Shown: positions 1-10,140, numbered from the stretch's first letter. The stretch is DNA of 12,500 nucleotides from Bremia lactucae (GCF_004359215.1 NW_027152030.1:40318-52817); one strand, 5' to 3'. Program-made: numbers and translations. The notes: generated by a model not told the origin, from the letters alone.

Positions 1-724
1 GCAGAAAGACAGTCTCACAAAAAATGCTTCGAATATCCATAAGTACACACTCCCAAAGGGAGCGGACCGGACATCCAAAGCAGAAATCCAACTACGAGCT
101 TTTTAACTGCAACAACTTTAATATACGCTATTGGAGCTGGAATTACCGCGGCTGCTGGCACCAGACTTGCCCTCCAATTGATCCTCGTTAAGGGATTTAA
201 ATTGTACTCATTCCAATTGCCCGACTCGAAGAGCCAGAGCATTGTTATTTATTGTCACTACCTCCCTGTATCAGGATTGGGTAATTTACGCGCCTGCTGC
301 CTTCCTTGGATGTGGTAGCCGTTTCTAAGGCTCCCTCTCCGGAATCAAACCCTAATTCCCCGTTACCCGTTAACGCCATGGTAGGCCCATATCCTACCAT
401 CCAAAGCTGATAGGGCAGAAACTCAATCGATCTATCGCGCAAAAGCACGATCCGCACAGTTATTAAGACTCAACACAATACCGGCTTATAGCAGGATCGG
501 TTTTCAATCTAATAAATGCTACCCGTCCCTTGTGTAGTTGGGTATTAATGCATGTATTAGCTCTAGAATTACTACGGTTATCCAAGTAGTAAGGTACTAT
601 CGAGTGGACTATAACTGATATAATGAGCCATTCGCAGTTTCACAGTACAAAATTGTTTATACTTAGACATGCATGGCTTAATCTTTGAGACAAGCGTATG
701 ACTACTGGCAGGATCAACCAGGTT
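1..724 (-). rRNA. 18S (SSU) rRNA, 5' portion, cut by window edge
   Basis: This is the 5' part of the small-subunit ribosomal RNA, transcribed leftwards by RNA polymerase I. On the minus strand it starts at 724 with AACCTGGTTGATCCTGCCAG, the standard eukaryotic 18S 5' end. The universal blocks follow in order: the CATGCATGTCTAAGTATAA block, the GATAACCGTAGTAATTC block, GATTCCGGAGAGGGAGCC, CAGCAGGCGCG, and the 530-loop GTGCCAGCAGCCGCGGTAA near 140-160. It then enters the V4 region after AAAAAGCTCGTAGTTGGAT. All constrained blocks look intact, so this is probably a functional unit. The gene continues beyond position 1 (about 1.8 kb is usual). Overall sequence resembles oomycete 18S, judged by recall rather than by a search. 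Several open frames overlap it by chance. Confidence 0.97.
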
Positions 725-2411
725 TATATCTTCAATACGTAAGATGACGACAAGTCGCCCCTAGCACATAATATTAACATAGAGTCAAGCCACAAATAGC
801 TACGAACCGTCGAAATATTCAACAGACACAAAGCCACTCGTTACCTTTCTCCAAGTCATTATTAATTAGCTCGTCCTCGGCAAAAAACTACAACTCAATG
901 AGAAGCTGCAAATAATTGTTAACAGCCAAAGAACTTGGTAGTCGCAAATTACCCGCTGCCTTTCATAGCGTCTATTGTAGATTGCAATCAAAAAAAGCTG
1001 TAAGCAGTTGTTAACAACCGAATCATTCGAATGTTATTAATTATCCGCTACTAATATCACAGTTTATATTAAATTAACAACGGAGAAGGGCTGCTTCCTA
1101 TCTTAAACTCCTGAAAACAAGAGTCGCAAACAAGTAGCTACCTTTCTCTATGCCAATCTTTAAATAACAACTGAGAAACGCTGCATCTTATTCTTAACTC
1201 CAGAAAACGGGAGTCGCAAACAAGTCGCTGTATTTCTCTACGTTGATCCTTAAATAACAAATGAGAAGGCTGCAAATAATTCGCCACCTTACTCATTACC
1301 GCTTTCTAAATAACAACGGAGGGAGGCTGTTTCTTATTTTTGACTCCAGAACTACTGCAGTCACAAACAAGTTACTACCAACCTCAATACCGCTTTCGAA
1401 TTAACAGCTCAGAATAAATGTTTCTTACTTTTAACTACAGATATTTTGCAGTCGCAAACAAGTCACTATCTTTCTTAACGCAGTTATTCAAAAAAACAGC
1501 AGAGGTAGACCGTTACTTATTCTTGACTCCAGAACTACTGCGGTCGCAAACAAGTCACTACCGTCCTCAATGCCGCTTTCTAATTAACAACTCAGAATGA
1601 ATGCTTCTTATTTTTGGCTCCAGAACTACTGCAGTCGCAAATAAGTAACAATCTTTCTTAACGCGGTTATTCAAAAACAATTGAAATGGACCGTTTCTTA
1701 TTTCAAACAAATCACTACCTTTCTCATTGAGATTGGCCGTTTATTATTTAAATAATCACTACCATTCCTAACGTCGCTATTCAGGAAACAACTGAGAAAA
1801 GCAGTTTCTTATCAACAACTTCAGAAAATCCGAAGTCTAAACAAGTCACTGCCTTACTCAATGCCACTATTTAAAAACAACTGAGAAAAGTCGTTTCTTA
1901 TTTTTGACCACAAAACTACTGCAGTCGCAAACAAGTAATTACCTTTCTCGAACGCTTCTTATTAACAACACAGAATGAATGTTTCTTATTTTACTTTAGG
2001 ACTACTGCGACAGCAAACAAGAAACTATCTTCCTTAACGCAGCTAATCAAAAACAGTAGAGGTAGGCCGTTTCTTATTTTTGACTCCAGAACTACTGCAG
2101 TCGCGAACAAGTCACTACCATCCTCAATACCACTTTCTAATTAACAACTCAGAACGAATGTTTCTTATTATTAATTCCAGAACTACTGCAATCACAAACA
2201 AGTAACTATCTTTCTTAACGAAGCTAATCAAAAAGGAAGTAGAGGTAGGCTGTTTCTCACTCTTGACTCCAGAACTACTGCAGTCGCGAACAAGTCACTA
2301 CCATCCTCAATACCCCTTTCTAATTAACAACCTAGAACGAATGTTTCCTATTATTGATTCCAGTTCAACCGCAGCCGCAAACAAGTAACTATCTTTCTTT
2401 ACGAAGCTAAT
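159..2411 (-). repeat. Left arm of a 2.25-kb inverted repeat (18S 5' end plus upstream spacer)
   Basis: Read on the minus strand, this interval is colinear with 8430-10705 on the plus strand. The 18S start at 724 pairs with 10141 and the spacer at 2411 pairs with 8430. The arms are not identical. The right arm has about 25 bp near 9570-9600 that the left lacks near 1277, small indels in the spacer, and nine substitutions plus one deletion in the 18S part. The arms are separated by 6.0 kb holding the rest of the spacer and the 5S gene. Confidence 0.93.
725..1079 (-). other. 18S-proximal spacer, probable end of 5' external transcribed spacer
   Basis: This stretch lies directly upstream of the minus-strand 18S and is almost identical to the inverted copy at 9785-10140. 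It is AT-rich, has no credible ORF and contains decayed relatives of the 90-bp spacer monomer (for example around 925-975). By position it should be the 3' part of the 5' ETS, removed during pre-rRNA processing. The transcription start itself cannot be placed from the sequence. Confidence 0.6.
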
Positions 2412-3360
2412 CAAAAAGGAAGTAGAGGTAGGCCGTTTCTCACTCTTGACTCCAGAACTACTGGAGTCGCGAACAAGTCACTACCATCCTCAATACCACT
2501 TTCTAATTAACAACTCAGAACGAATGTTTCTTATTATTAATTCCAGAACTACTGCAATCACAAACAAGTAACTATCTTTCTTAACGAAGCTAATCAAAAA
2601 GGAAGTAGAGGTAGGCTGTTTCTCACTCTTGACTCCAGAACTACTGCAGTCGCGAACAAGTCACTACCATCCTCAATACCACTTTCTAATTAAAAACTCA
2701 GAATGAACGTTTCTTATTTTTGACCGCAGAACTACTGCAGTATTACAAACAAGTAACTATCTTTCTTAATGCCGCTAATAAAAAACAACTGAGATGAGCC
2801 GATTCTTATTTCAAACAAGTCACTACCTTCTCATTGAGAACGGCCGTTTCTTATTTTAAAAAAGTCACTACCTGTCTCAACGTCGCTATTTAAAAAAAAC
2901 GGAGATAGGCTGTTTCTTATTTTAAACTTTAGAAAATCCGAAGTCTTAAACAAGTCACTGCCTTACTCGACGCTATTAATACAAACAAAGATTTTAGCTG
3001 CAGAAAATTAATAACTTTCAAACTCATCGAAAGTTAAAAACTATCTACTACCATTTCTAATTGTATCTACCATAGACAGAGTTAAGCTGCAAATGAATAC
3101 CAACAATCGAATAACTCGAAGTCGATTATCGCATGCTGCTTTTCCCAGTCGCAATTGAAATTTGCAACACTTCGTTAAGCTGCTTATGATGATTAATCGC
3201 CGAAGAACTCGGAAATTGCAAATCACTCGCTGCTTTACTCAGTGTCGCTATTTCTAATAACAACATCGAATTAAGCGGATACAGTTATTAACCTTTGAAG
3301 AACTCAAAAGTCTCAAACCGCTTCTACCTATATCGACGTCGCTATTAATTTGCCGAAGAT
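840..3360. repeat. Array of about 90-bp spacer monomers, degenerate at both edges
   Basis: Monomers recur throughout, recognisable by CAGAACTACTGCAGTCGC, AACAAGTCACTACC, TTTCTAATTAACAACT and GTTTCTTATTTTTGACT. Copies at the centre (about 2055-2790) are very alike. Those towards 840-1400 and 2790-3360 become progressively diverged; for example 3190-3260 still carries GAAGAACTCGG and CGCTGC blocks like those at 925-965. Homogenised centre with decayed margins is what unequal crossing-over produces in satellites. Such subrepeats in rDNA spacers often act as Pol I enhancers or spacer promoters, but nothing here proves that. No credible ORF. Confidence 0.9.
2055..2786. repeat. Core of four 183-bp tandem dimers
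   Basis: The block AGTAGAGGTAGG recurs at 2055, 2238, 2421 and 2604, exactly 183 bp apart. Each 183-bp unit is two related monomers: one has GACTCCAGAACTACTGCAG followed by CACTACCATCCTCAATACC, the other has ATTCCAGAACTACTGCAATC followed by AACTATCTTTCTTAACG. Units differ from each other by only a few bases, though the fourth is more diverged at its right end. The higher-order period shows that dimers, not monomers, are the current unit of amplification. Confidence 0.92.
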
Positions 3361-4392
3361 CCTTTGTAAAGAAAGACAAAGTTGATCTCCATCTCAACAG
3401 CCTTACCTAAAAGGCAAAGCCGGAAATGAATTTTAGAGCACGATGCTGCGAGCTAACAAGTTATTACCTATCCGCTTGCTGCATACACACTCCAGATCAA
3501 GTTCGGTTCTACCCGAATTTGTCTCTTTCCAACGGAATAACTAGTGCAAAACGTATTATAAACGGCATCGCATATCGATGAATAATCCGAAAACTATCCA
3601 AACAATACACAACCGTCTATAATCCACCTTCGCTCCAGCCCCGACAGAGCGTCGATGTAGTATTTCGCAACGTCCGCAGTATTTTATCAACGCAAAGATC
3701 CTACGCTCGGGTAACTACCCCAATAGTATTCACTTATTGTCAACTCCACACCGCTTTCGCACAAAATACCCAGTGCAACGCAATATAATGCTTCAAATTA
3801 AACTATATTCTTATGCATAGCATACGAACACAATCTCATTCACTGCTCGCACGTTAAACATTTCAAGTTTCCTCGAAAATCATTAACGCACTATACTATG
3901 TATTTGTTTTCTACACCAGTCTTAGGAACAGCCTAACTGCTCCTACAAAACCTATATAGAAAACCATCAATCGCCTGAAACTTTCACTATCCAACTAAGA
4001 ACAGCGAAAAAATATTCAATAGTAAAGCAAACTTGTCAAGAACCAATGTCAATAGTATAGATAGACTTGCCATGTAAACTAAAACTTTGGTCCTCGAACT
4101 TGTCACTCCATATATATAGGGAAAGCGCTACAAGGACGCTGTCCTGGTGATTACACAGCGTGTAGTAATACTTTACTATTGTAGAATTCCTGCATTTCCC
4201 ATACAAAAGTCCATTTAATATGAAAACTAAACGAAATACAAGTCAAAAAAGTTTTTAAATTACGTTGAAAAGTATTTTTTATTCGCATAAGTACGGTATT
4301 TTACACATTAAGTACGATTTGAGTGGAAATGCGTCATTTATCGTTATATTACGTCAAAATGGGGCGATTTTTCGTACATTTTCGCCCCGCTT
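3361..4392. other. Spacer without obvious repeats between the two subrepeat arrays
   Basis: About 1 kb of AT-rich DNA with no credible coding frame, RNA gene or clear internal repeat. A Pol I promoter for the minus-strand 18S might be expected here or near here. The only suggestive elements are TATA-type motifs: minus-strand TCTATATAGG at 3951-3960 and TATATATAGGG at 4111-4121, the latter oriented away from the 18S. A small dyad (AGGAC-GCT-GTCCT) lies near 4134-4146. None of these is strong enough to call a promoter. Confidence 0.5.
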
Positions 4393-4597
4393 CGTAAGGC
4401 TTTTGTAGGCTCACCCGTATAACTTTCCATCGACATGGGTGGTACTAAACTACGTATGGAATGCTAAGGTAGTTCGCCCAACGCTTTGTGGTTGCTGAGA
4501 AAAGTTGTGTTGAGTGGTGAATTTTTGCATTTTCGGCCGATTTTGATTTTGCCTCTTTAAAAAAAATGGGAATCGTCGTGTGTAGGCCGTATTTTTG

Positions 4598-4657
4598 ACT
4601 TTCTTGTATGAAACGTATCTGAAGAAAAGGTGTATTTTGATACGATCTACAACAATG
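4598..4657. repeat. Conserved 60-bp core of A monomer (copy 1)
   Basis: Begins ACTTTCTTGTAT and ends ACAACAATG. It is kept with only a few differences at 5322-5381 and 6011-6070, even though the DNA around the third copy has diverged strongly. It contains inverted arms CGTATC and GATACG spaced by 19 bp. Confidence 0.85.
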
Positions 4658-5321
4658 CATCGAGGGGTCGACGCCTAATTTATTGTTTTCGCGGAGATAA
4701 ATGCCTATATATTACGAAAATTATCGTTAATTTGGTCACTGTTTTGCACTTTTTCGTACATCTACGTAAGGCTTTCGTAGGCTCACCTGTATAAACTTCC
4801 ATCGACATAGATAATAACATCCTACGTTGGGAATGCTAAGGTAGCACGCCTAAGTCCTGGTAGTTTTTTCAAGAAGTTGAGTCAAGTGAAAAAAATATTT
4901 GGTACAAAAAGTATAAATCGTCGAGCGCAGACCGTATTTTTTACTTTCTTGTATGCAAGGCATCAATGAAAAAGGTGTATTTTGATGCGTTCTATAACAA
5001 TGGATAGCGAGGTCGGATCGCAGTTCGGCGTTTTCGCGGAGTTATAGGCCGATAACTGAAAAAATGTGTCGGCGATTCGGTGAAATGGGACCAAATTTCG
5101 CACATGTTCGTACCGCTTCGTAAGGCTTTCGTAGGCTCACGCGTATAAGTTTTCCTCGACTTAGGTGGTACTAAACCACGTTGGGAATGCTAAGGTAGTT
5201 CGCTCAACTCCTTGTGGTTGCTGAGAAAAGTTGTGTTAAGTGGTGAATTTTTGCATTTTCGGCCGATTTTGGCCGGCCTCTTAAAAAAAATGGGAATCGT
5301 CGTGTGTAGGCCGTATTTTTG

Positions 5322-5381
5322 ACTTTCTTGTATAAAACGTATCTGAAGAAAAGGTGTATTTTGATACGTTCTACAACAATG
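5322..5381. repeat. Conserved 60-bp core of A monomer (copy 2)
   Basis: Differs from copy 1 at about two positions. Inverted arms CGTATC and GATACG are retained with the same 19-bp spacing. Confidence 0.85.
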
Positions 5382-6010
5382 CATCGAGGGCCCAACGCCC
5401 AAATCGGTGATTCCACCGAGATAACGCCAGATAAGACAAAAATTATTGTTAATTTGGAACGACTAGAACTTTTACGTACCTCGAAGTAAGGATTTCGTAG
5501 ACTCACCTCTAGAAAAGGCCATAATAGATAATAAAATCTACGTTCGAAAAGAAAAGGTAGCACAACTAAGTAAGGGTAGTAAAATCAAGAAATTAAATAA
5601 AACGAGAAAAACATCTGTACAAAAGTACAAATCGTCGACCACAAACCGCATCTTTTACCCCCATGTATGCGGATAAATCAAAAAAGTGTATTTTGATGCG
5701 TTCTATAACAATGGGGACGAGGGCGGATAGAAGTTAGGCGTTTCCGCGGACAAATAGGCCGAACAAAAAATCTGTCGGCGAATCGAAGAAACGGGACCAA
5801 ATTTCCACAGTCAAAATTCGACGCTTTCGAGCGCACGCATAGAAGCTGCCCAAGATTAGTAGTACTAAACCACGCGAGAAACGCTAGGCAAATCGCCCAA
5901 ATCCTCGAAATTTGACAAAAATTGCATTGACGAAAGAATATTGCAATTCAGCCGAGATCGACCGCCCACGTGAAAAAAAATCAAAAACCACGTCTAAGGC
6001 AGTATGGCAG

Positions 6011-6070
6011 ACTTTCTTGTATACAATGTATCTGAAGAAAAGGTGTATTTTGATACGTTCTACAACAATG
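6011..6070. repeat. Conserved 60-bp core of A monomer (copy 3)
   Basis: Close to copy 2, but embedded in flanks that instead resemble the diverged monomer near 6660-6780. The arms are GTATC and GATAC. The sharp contrast between core and flanks suggests selective retention or a gene-conversion patch. Confidence 0.85.
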
Positions 6071-6241
6071 GTTTCTCTTGCCCAGCTCCCAAATCGGTGA
6101 TTCCACCGAGATATCGCCCGATAAGCGAAAAATTGTGTTTTCGACGAAATCTTGGAACGACTATAACTTTTGACGTACTTGGAAGTGTCGCGAAAATTTT
6201 GTGCCAGAATTCGCGTCTTGAAAAGGCGCATATTATATACT

Positions 6242-6268
6242 AAAATTTTCTTTCGAAAAGAAAATTTT
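6242..6268. repeat. Perfect 12-bp-stem inverted repeat with CGA loop
   Basis: AAAATTTTCTTT is followed by CGA and then AAAGAAAATTTT, a perfect 27-bp foldback inside monomer B3. The equivalent place in B2 (about 5535-5555) keeps TTCGAAAAGAAAA but has lost the left arm. On either strand a transcript would form an AU-rich hairpin ending in U residues. It is too AT-rich and isolated to be named a terminator. Confidence 0.8.
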
Positions 6269-6890
6269 TGTATAAGTTATTAAGGTTTATGTAAAATCAA
6301 GTATAATTACATAAAACGTGCATAAACATCTGTTCTAATGTCCCAATTTGGTGTGTCCACATCAATGCGCATCTTTTGCCCCCATTTATAGCGGATAATT
6401 CCTACAAGAAGTGTATTTTTCGCATTTGCAGGGCTTTTTTTGGCGATTGGGACGAGTTGAGTAGAGTAGGAAGTTAAGTCGGTGTTCCGGGGAAACAAAT
6501 TTTGCCGAACCAAGAATCTTTTTTCGAATCGCAGACCGCGGGACGCGGTATTTCTAGACTCAAAATTCGACGCTGATTCGATTGCGCGCATCGGAGCTGC
6601 CCAAAGATAAGTAGTTTTAAAGTTATCGCGAGAAAACGGTTTTCAAATCTTCCAAATGGTCGCAATTTGACAAACAATTGCATCTGTACGAAAGAATATT
6701 GCGATTCAGACGGAGATCGATCGCGGACGTGAAAGAGCATCAAAAACCACGTCTAGGGCAGTATCGGCAGAAGGCAAGACATTCCTGGTACTAGATTTAT
6801 TAAAACATTTGTGCTTCAAAACGGTGTTTTGGCAGTTGTCGACATGCCACTTTTGACGCACGGGAAATTGAATTTCTCAGCAACTACTGC

Positions 6891-7672
6891 GAGTTGGCCG
6901 TACTACCTTAGTGAAAAACTCGTGTCGAGACATTCTACGAGTGGCCCTTTATCGCCTGCCGACCGGATCGACGATCCGTTTCGAGGAGGCTTGGTTTTGT
7001 GCTCCAAAAAGGGCTGTTAAAAATCGCAACTTTGACGCACGATAACTTTTTAACGAAGAAGTTTTAGCCGGAACCATTTGTACCATCGAATCGGGCGTGT
7101 GATTCTACGTGGGAAAGGGTAAGCTCCTCTTGGTAAAATAAAAAATACATCTTTGCAAAAAAAGTACTGAAAATTGTCAAACCTAACCTCAATATTCGGA
7201 TGCGGCATAAAAAAGTACGTCTAGACAGCTGACTTACAAAGACGAAACACTTTGTATACTACGGTTTACGAACCACTTTCTAAACACGATAAACGTAAAC
7301 TATCTATTATGGAAGGGTTAAAGCACTTTGGAGCAAAAGTCACTAGTACCACGTGAAAGAGCATCGAAAAACAAGTCTACTTAGCGGCTGAGAAAAGGTC
7401 GATGGATGCTGGGTTGCCTCCTGCATACGTAAGCAAGGTGTATTTTCGTCATTTACGTACCTCTACACTACGTTACACGGGTACATAGACGTGTGCCACA
7501 CCAAATTTTATCTCACTACATCAAACAGATGGCGGGGTACCAATCTGCCCCGGCAGTTACGTCTGTACCTCTATGTAACTCGAGAAAACCTTCCTTGAAC
7601 TAGATAACTATACAAATAGTAAGAACAAAAGTTCTTAAAGAAAATTAGAATACAAATAACAAGATAAAATAA
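6891..7672. other. Spacer between the 360-bp array and the 5S gene, with decayed monomer fragments
   Basis: No credible gene. Pieces of the 360-bp family survive: 7353-7480 carries ACGTGAAAGAGCATC, as at 6728-6745, followed by GTGTATTTTCG and TTTACGTACCTC. TTTTGACGCACG near 6851 and TTTGACGCACG near 7031 are two further related spots. The remainder looks like unique AT-rich spacer. Confidence 0.6.
7666..7669 (-). terminator. Pol III terminator (TTTT) of the 5S gene
   Basis: Three bases beyond the 5S 3' end the minus strand reads TTATTTTATCTTG, giving the run of four T that normally ends RNA polymerase III transcription. Confidence 0.75.
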
Positions 7673-7790
7673 GTAGACAGCACCCGGACTTCCCCGGTGG
7701 TCACCCACCCGAGTACTACCCGAGCTTGAGGCTGCTTAACTTCACAGAGCAGACGGGATATGGTGATTTCAGCCTAAGATGGCCGTCTAC
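7673..7790 (-). rRNA. 5S rRNA gene within the rDNA intergenic spacer
   Basis: This encodes the 118-nt 5S RNA of the large ribosomal subunit, transcribed by RNA polymerase III. On the minus strand it starts GTAGACGGCCATCTTAGGCT. The 5' GTAGACGGC pairs with the 3' GCTGTCTAC over nine positions (one G-U), forming helix I. The conserved core CCCGTCTGCTCTGTGAAG leads into box A (GTTAAGCAGCCTCAAG, nt 51-66). The box C region GGTAGTACTCGGGTGGGTGA (nt 71-90) follows, so the internal promoter is complete. Length and all diagnostic blocks fit a functional gene. It lies on the same strand as the left 18S and about 6.9 kb upstream of it. A chance open frame overlaps it on the other strand. Confidence 0.95.
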
Positions 7791-8119
7791 GTTAGCTAAT
7801 ACTGGTTACCTGTACTTATACTTGTTTATACAAGCAGGATTCGCTTTCGCAACTGCCTTTAACCATTGCCTGCTACGTTTCATACAGTATGTACCCATAT
7901 GCTGGACACTAGGTGCGACCTTTCGCGTCCATGCACAGCCACACCCAAGTGACCTATGCGACATGTACACGACCCGCATTAAACACCTTTCCATCACCTT
8001 CCGCCTGCGTTTCCTCTACCACATATAATTAAAACACTAAACATTTTTTTTCACAAGTCATTTCATTGATTTTGCATACTTTATCCTAGTCTAAATATGC
8101 TTCCTCGACGTCTACACGC
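7791..8119. other. Spacer upstream of the 5S gene
   Basis: No repeat or RNA gene is visible. Plus-strand (7726-8028) and minus-strand (7806-7997) frames overlap here, but neither has any recognisable feature and one runs through the 5S gene. In a normal head-to-tail unit this would lie between the 28S 3' end and the 5S. No 28S end is recognisable before the N. Confidence 0.5.
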
Positions 8120-8428
8120 CTGATTAAATTCCTATACTACTATCGCCTGTTTAAATTCCTATACTATTTTTACCGTTTGAATCTCCATACTATTTTTGCC
8201 TATTTAAATTCCTATACTAATTTTGCCTATTTAATTTCCCATACTAATATCACCTGTTTAAATTTCCATACTAATATCACCCGTTTGAATCTCCATACTA
8301 ATTTTTTCTGTTTAATTTCCTATACTAATATCACCTGTTTAAATATCCATACTAATATCACCCGTTTGAATCTCCATACTAATTTTTCCTGTTTAATTTC
8401 CTATACTAATATCACCTGTTTAAATTCC
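8120..8428. repeat. 27-bp tandem satellite with 81-bp higher-order period
   Basis: About eleven and a half copies of a 27-bp unit close to CTGTTTAAAT-TTCCATACTA-ATATCAC. Variants recur in a set of three near the right end (TTTAATTTCCTATAC, TTTAAATATCCATAC, TTTGAATCTCCATAC), giving an 81-bp higher-order repeat from about 8225 on. Because 27 is a multiple of three, the array stays open in one frame and yields a nine-residue periodic peptide (HTNIT/CL pattern). I read that as an artefact rather than a gene. The array stops abruptly at the N. Confidence 0.93.
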
Positions 8429-8429
8429 N
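8429..8429. other. Single N, probable assembly join
   Basis: The only ambiguous base in the window. It sits exactly between the truncated 27-bp satellite and the first base of the inverted rDNA copy, part-way through a 183-bp spacer unit. Both sides end inside tandem repeats, where short-read contigs usually break. Confidence 0.75.
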
Positions 8430-9784
8430 ATTAGCTTCGTAAAGAAAGATAGTTACTTGTTTGCGGCTGCGGTTGAACTGGAATCAATAATAGGAAACAT
8501 TCGTTCTAGGTTGTTAATTAGAAAGGGGTATTGAGGATGGTAGTGACTTGTTCGCGACTGCAGTAGTTCTGGAGTCAAGAGTGAGAAACAGCCTACCTCT
8601 ACTTCCTTTTTGATTAGCTTCGTTAAGAAAGATAGTTACTTGTTTGTGATTGCAGTAGTTCTGGAATTAATAATAAGAAACATTCGTTCTGAGTTGTTAA
8701 TTAGAAAGTGGTATTGAGGATGGTAGTGACTTGTTGCGACTGCAGTAGTTCTGGAGTCAAAAATAAGAAACGGCCTACCTCTACTGTTTTTGATTAGCTG
8801 CGTTAAGGAAGATAGTTTCTTGTTTGCTGTCGCAGTAGTCCTAAAGTAAAATAAGAAACATTCATTCTGTGTTGTTAATAAGAAGCGTTCGAGAAAGGTA
8901 ATTACTTGTTTGCGACTGCAGTAGTTTTGTGGTCAAAAATAAGAAACGACTTTTCTCAGTTGTTTTTAAATAGTGGCATTGAGTAAGGCAGTGACTTGTT
9001 TAGACTTCGGATTTTCTGAAGTTGTTGATAAGAAACTGCTTTTCTCAGTTGTTTCCTGAATAGCGACGTTAGGAATGGTAGTGATTATTTAAATAATAAA
9101 CGGCCAATCTCAATGAGAAAGGTAGTGATTTGTTTGAAATAAGAAACGGTCCATTTCAATTGTTTTTGAATAACCGCGTTAAGAAAGATTGTTACTTATT
9201 TGCGACTGCAGTAGTTCTGGAGCCAAAAATAAGAAGCATTCATTCTGAGTTGTTAATTAGAAAGCGGCATTGAGGACGGTAGTGACTTGTTTGCGATTGC
9301 AGTAGTTCTGGAGTCAAGAATAAGAAACGGCCTACCTCTGCTGTTTTTTGAATAACTGCGTTAAGAAAGATAGTGACTTGTTTGCGACTGCAAAATATCT
9401 GTAGTTAAAAGTAAGAAACATTTATTCTGAGTTGTTAATTCGAAAGCGGTAACGAGGTTGGTAGTGACTTGTTTGCGACTGCAGTGGTTCTGGAGTCAAA
9501 AATAAGAAACAGCCTCCCTCCGTTGTTATTTAGAAAGCGGTAATGAGTAAGGTGGCGACTTATTTGCGACTTATGAAGTTAAGAATATAAAGTAGCCTTC
9601 TCATTTGTTATATAAAGATCAACGTAGAGAAATACAGCGACTTGTTTGCGACTCCCGTTTTCTGGAGTTAAGAATAAGATGCAGCGTTTCTCAGTTGTTA
9701 TTTAAAGATTGGCATAGAGAAAGGCAGCTACTTGTTTGCGACTCTTGTTTTCAGGAGTTTAAGATAGGAAGCAGCCCTTCTCAG

Positions 9785-10140
9785 CTGTTAATTTAATATA
9801 AACTGTGATATTAGTAGCGGATAATTAATAACATTCGAATGATTCGGTTGTTAACAACTGCTTACAGCTTTTTTTGATTGCAATCTACAATAGACGCTAT
9901 GAAAGGCAGCGGGTAATTTGCGACTACCAAGTTCTTTGGCTGTTAACAATTATTTGCAGCTTCTCATTGAGTTGTAGTTTTTTGCCGAGGACGAGCTAAT
10001 TAATAATGACTTGGAGAAAGGTAACGAGTGGCTTTGTGTCTGTTGAATATTTCGACGGTTCGTAGCTATTTGTGGCTTGACTCTATGTTAATATTATGTG
10101 CTAGGGGCGACTTGTCGTCATCTTACGTATTGAAGATATA
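9785..10140 (+). other. 18S-proximal spacer of the right copy
   Basis: Counterpart of 725-1079, nearly identical, ending GAAGATATA directly before the 18S 5' end. Presumed 5' ETS remnant. No coding frame of note. Confidence 0.6.

Larger units (their letters stand above)
4393..6890. repeat. Array of about 360-bp alternating A/B monomers (724-bp dimer)
   Basis: Monomers begin near 4393 (A1), 4765 (B1), 5119 (A2), 5483 (B2), 5822 (A3), 6171 (B3) and 6556 (A4). The first three are marked by CGTAAGGCTT..GTAGGCTCAC. The anchor GTGTATTTTGAT recurs at 4630, 4975, 5354, 5686 and 6043, with weaker forms at 6411 and 6824. A1 and A2 differ at few positions. B1, A3, B3 and A4 diverge progressively, and B2 is a mosaic with features of B1 and B3. 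Overlapping minus-strand frames of 60-119 codons arise from the repeats themselves and share sequence only for that reason, so I do not call them genes. Confidence 0.9.

Noticed and set aside
15..457. Minus-strand ORFs of 70-75 codons at the window start
   Set aside because: They lie entirely within the 18S rRNA gene.
4445..5563. Related minus-strand ORFs sharing an MHCC..YQNTPFLQIRF stretch
   Set aside because: They lie in consecutive spacer monomers and resemble each other because the DNA repeats. The frames break in other monomers and no domain is visible.
7726..8028. 100-codon plus-strand ORF
   Set aside because: Its start lies inside the 5S rRNA gene on the opposite strand, and the translated product has no recognisable feature.
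8177..8434. Nine-residue periodic peptide over the 27-bp satellite
   Set aside because: It is open only because 27 is divisible by three. It runs into the N, and unit variants do not look selected at the codon level.
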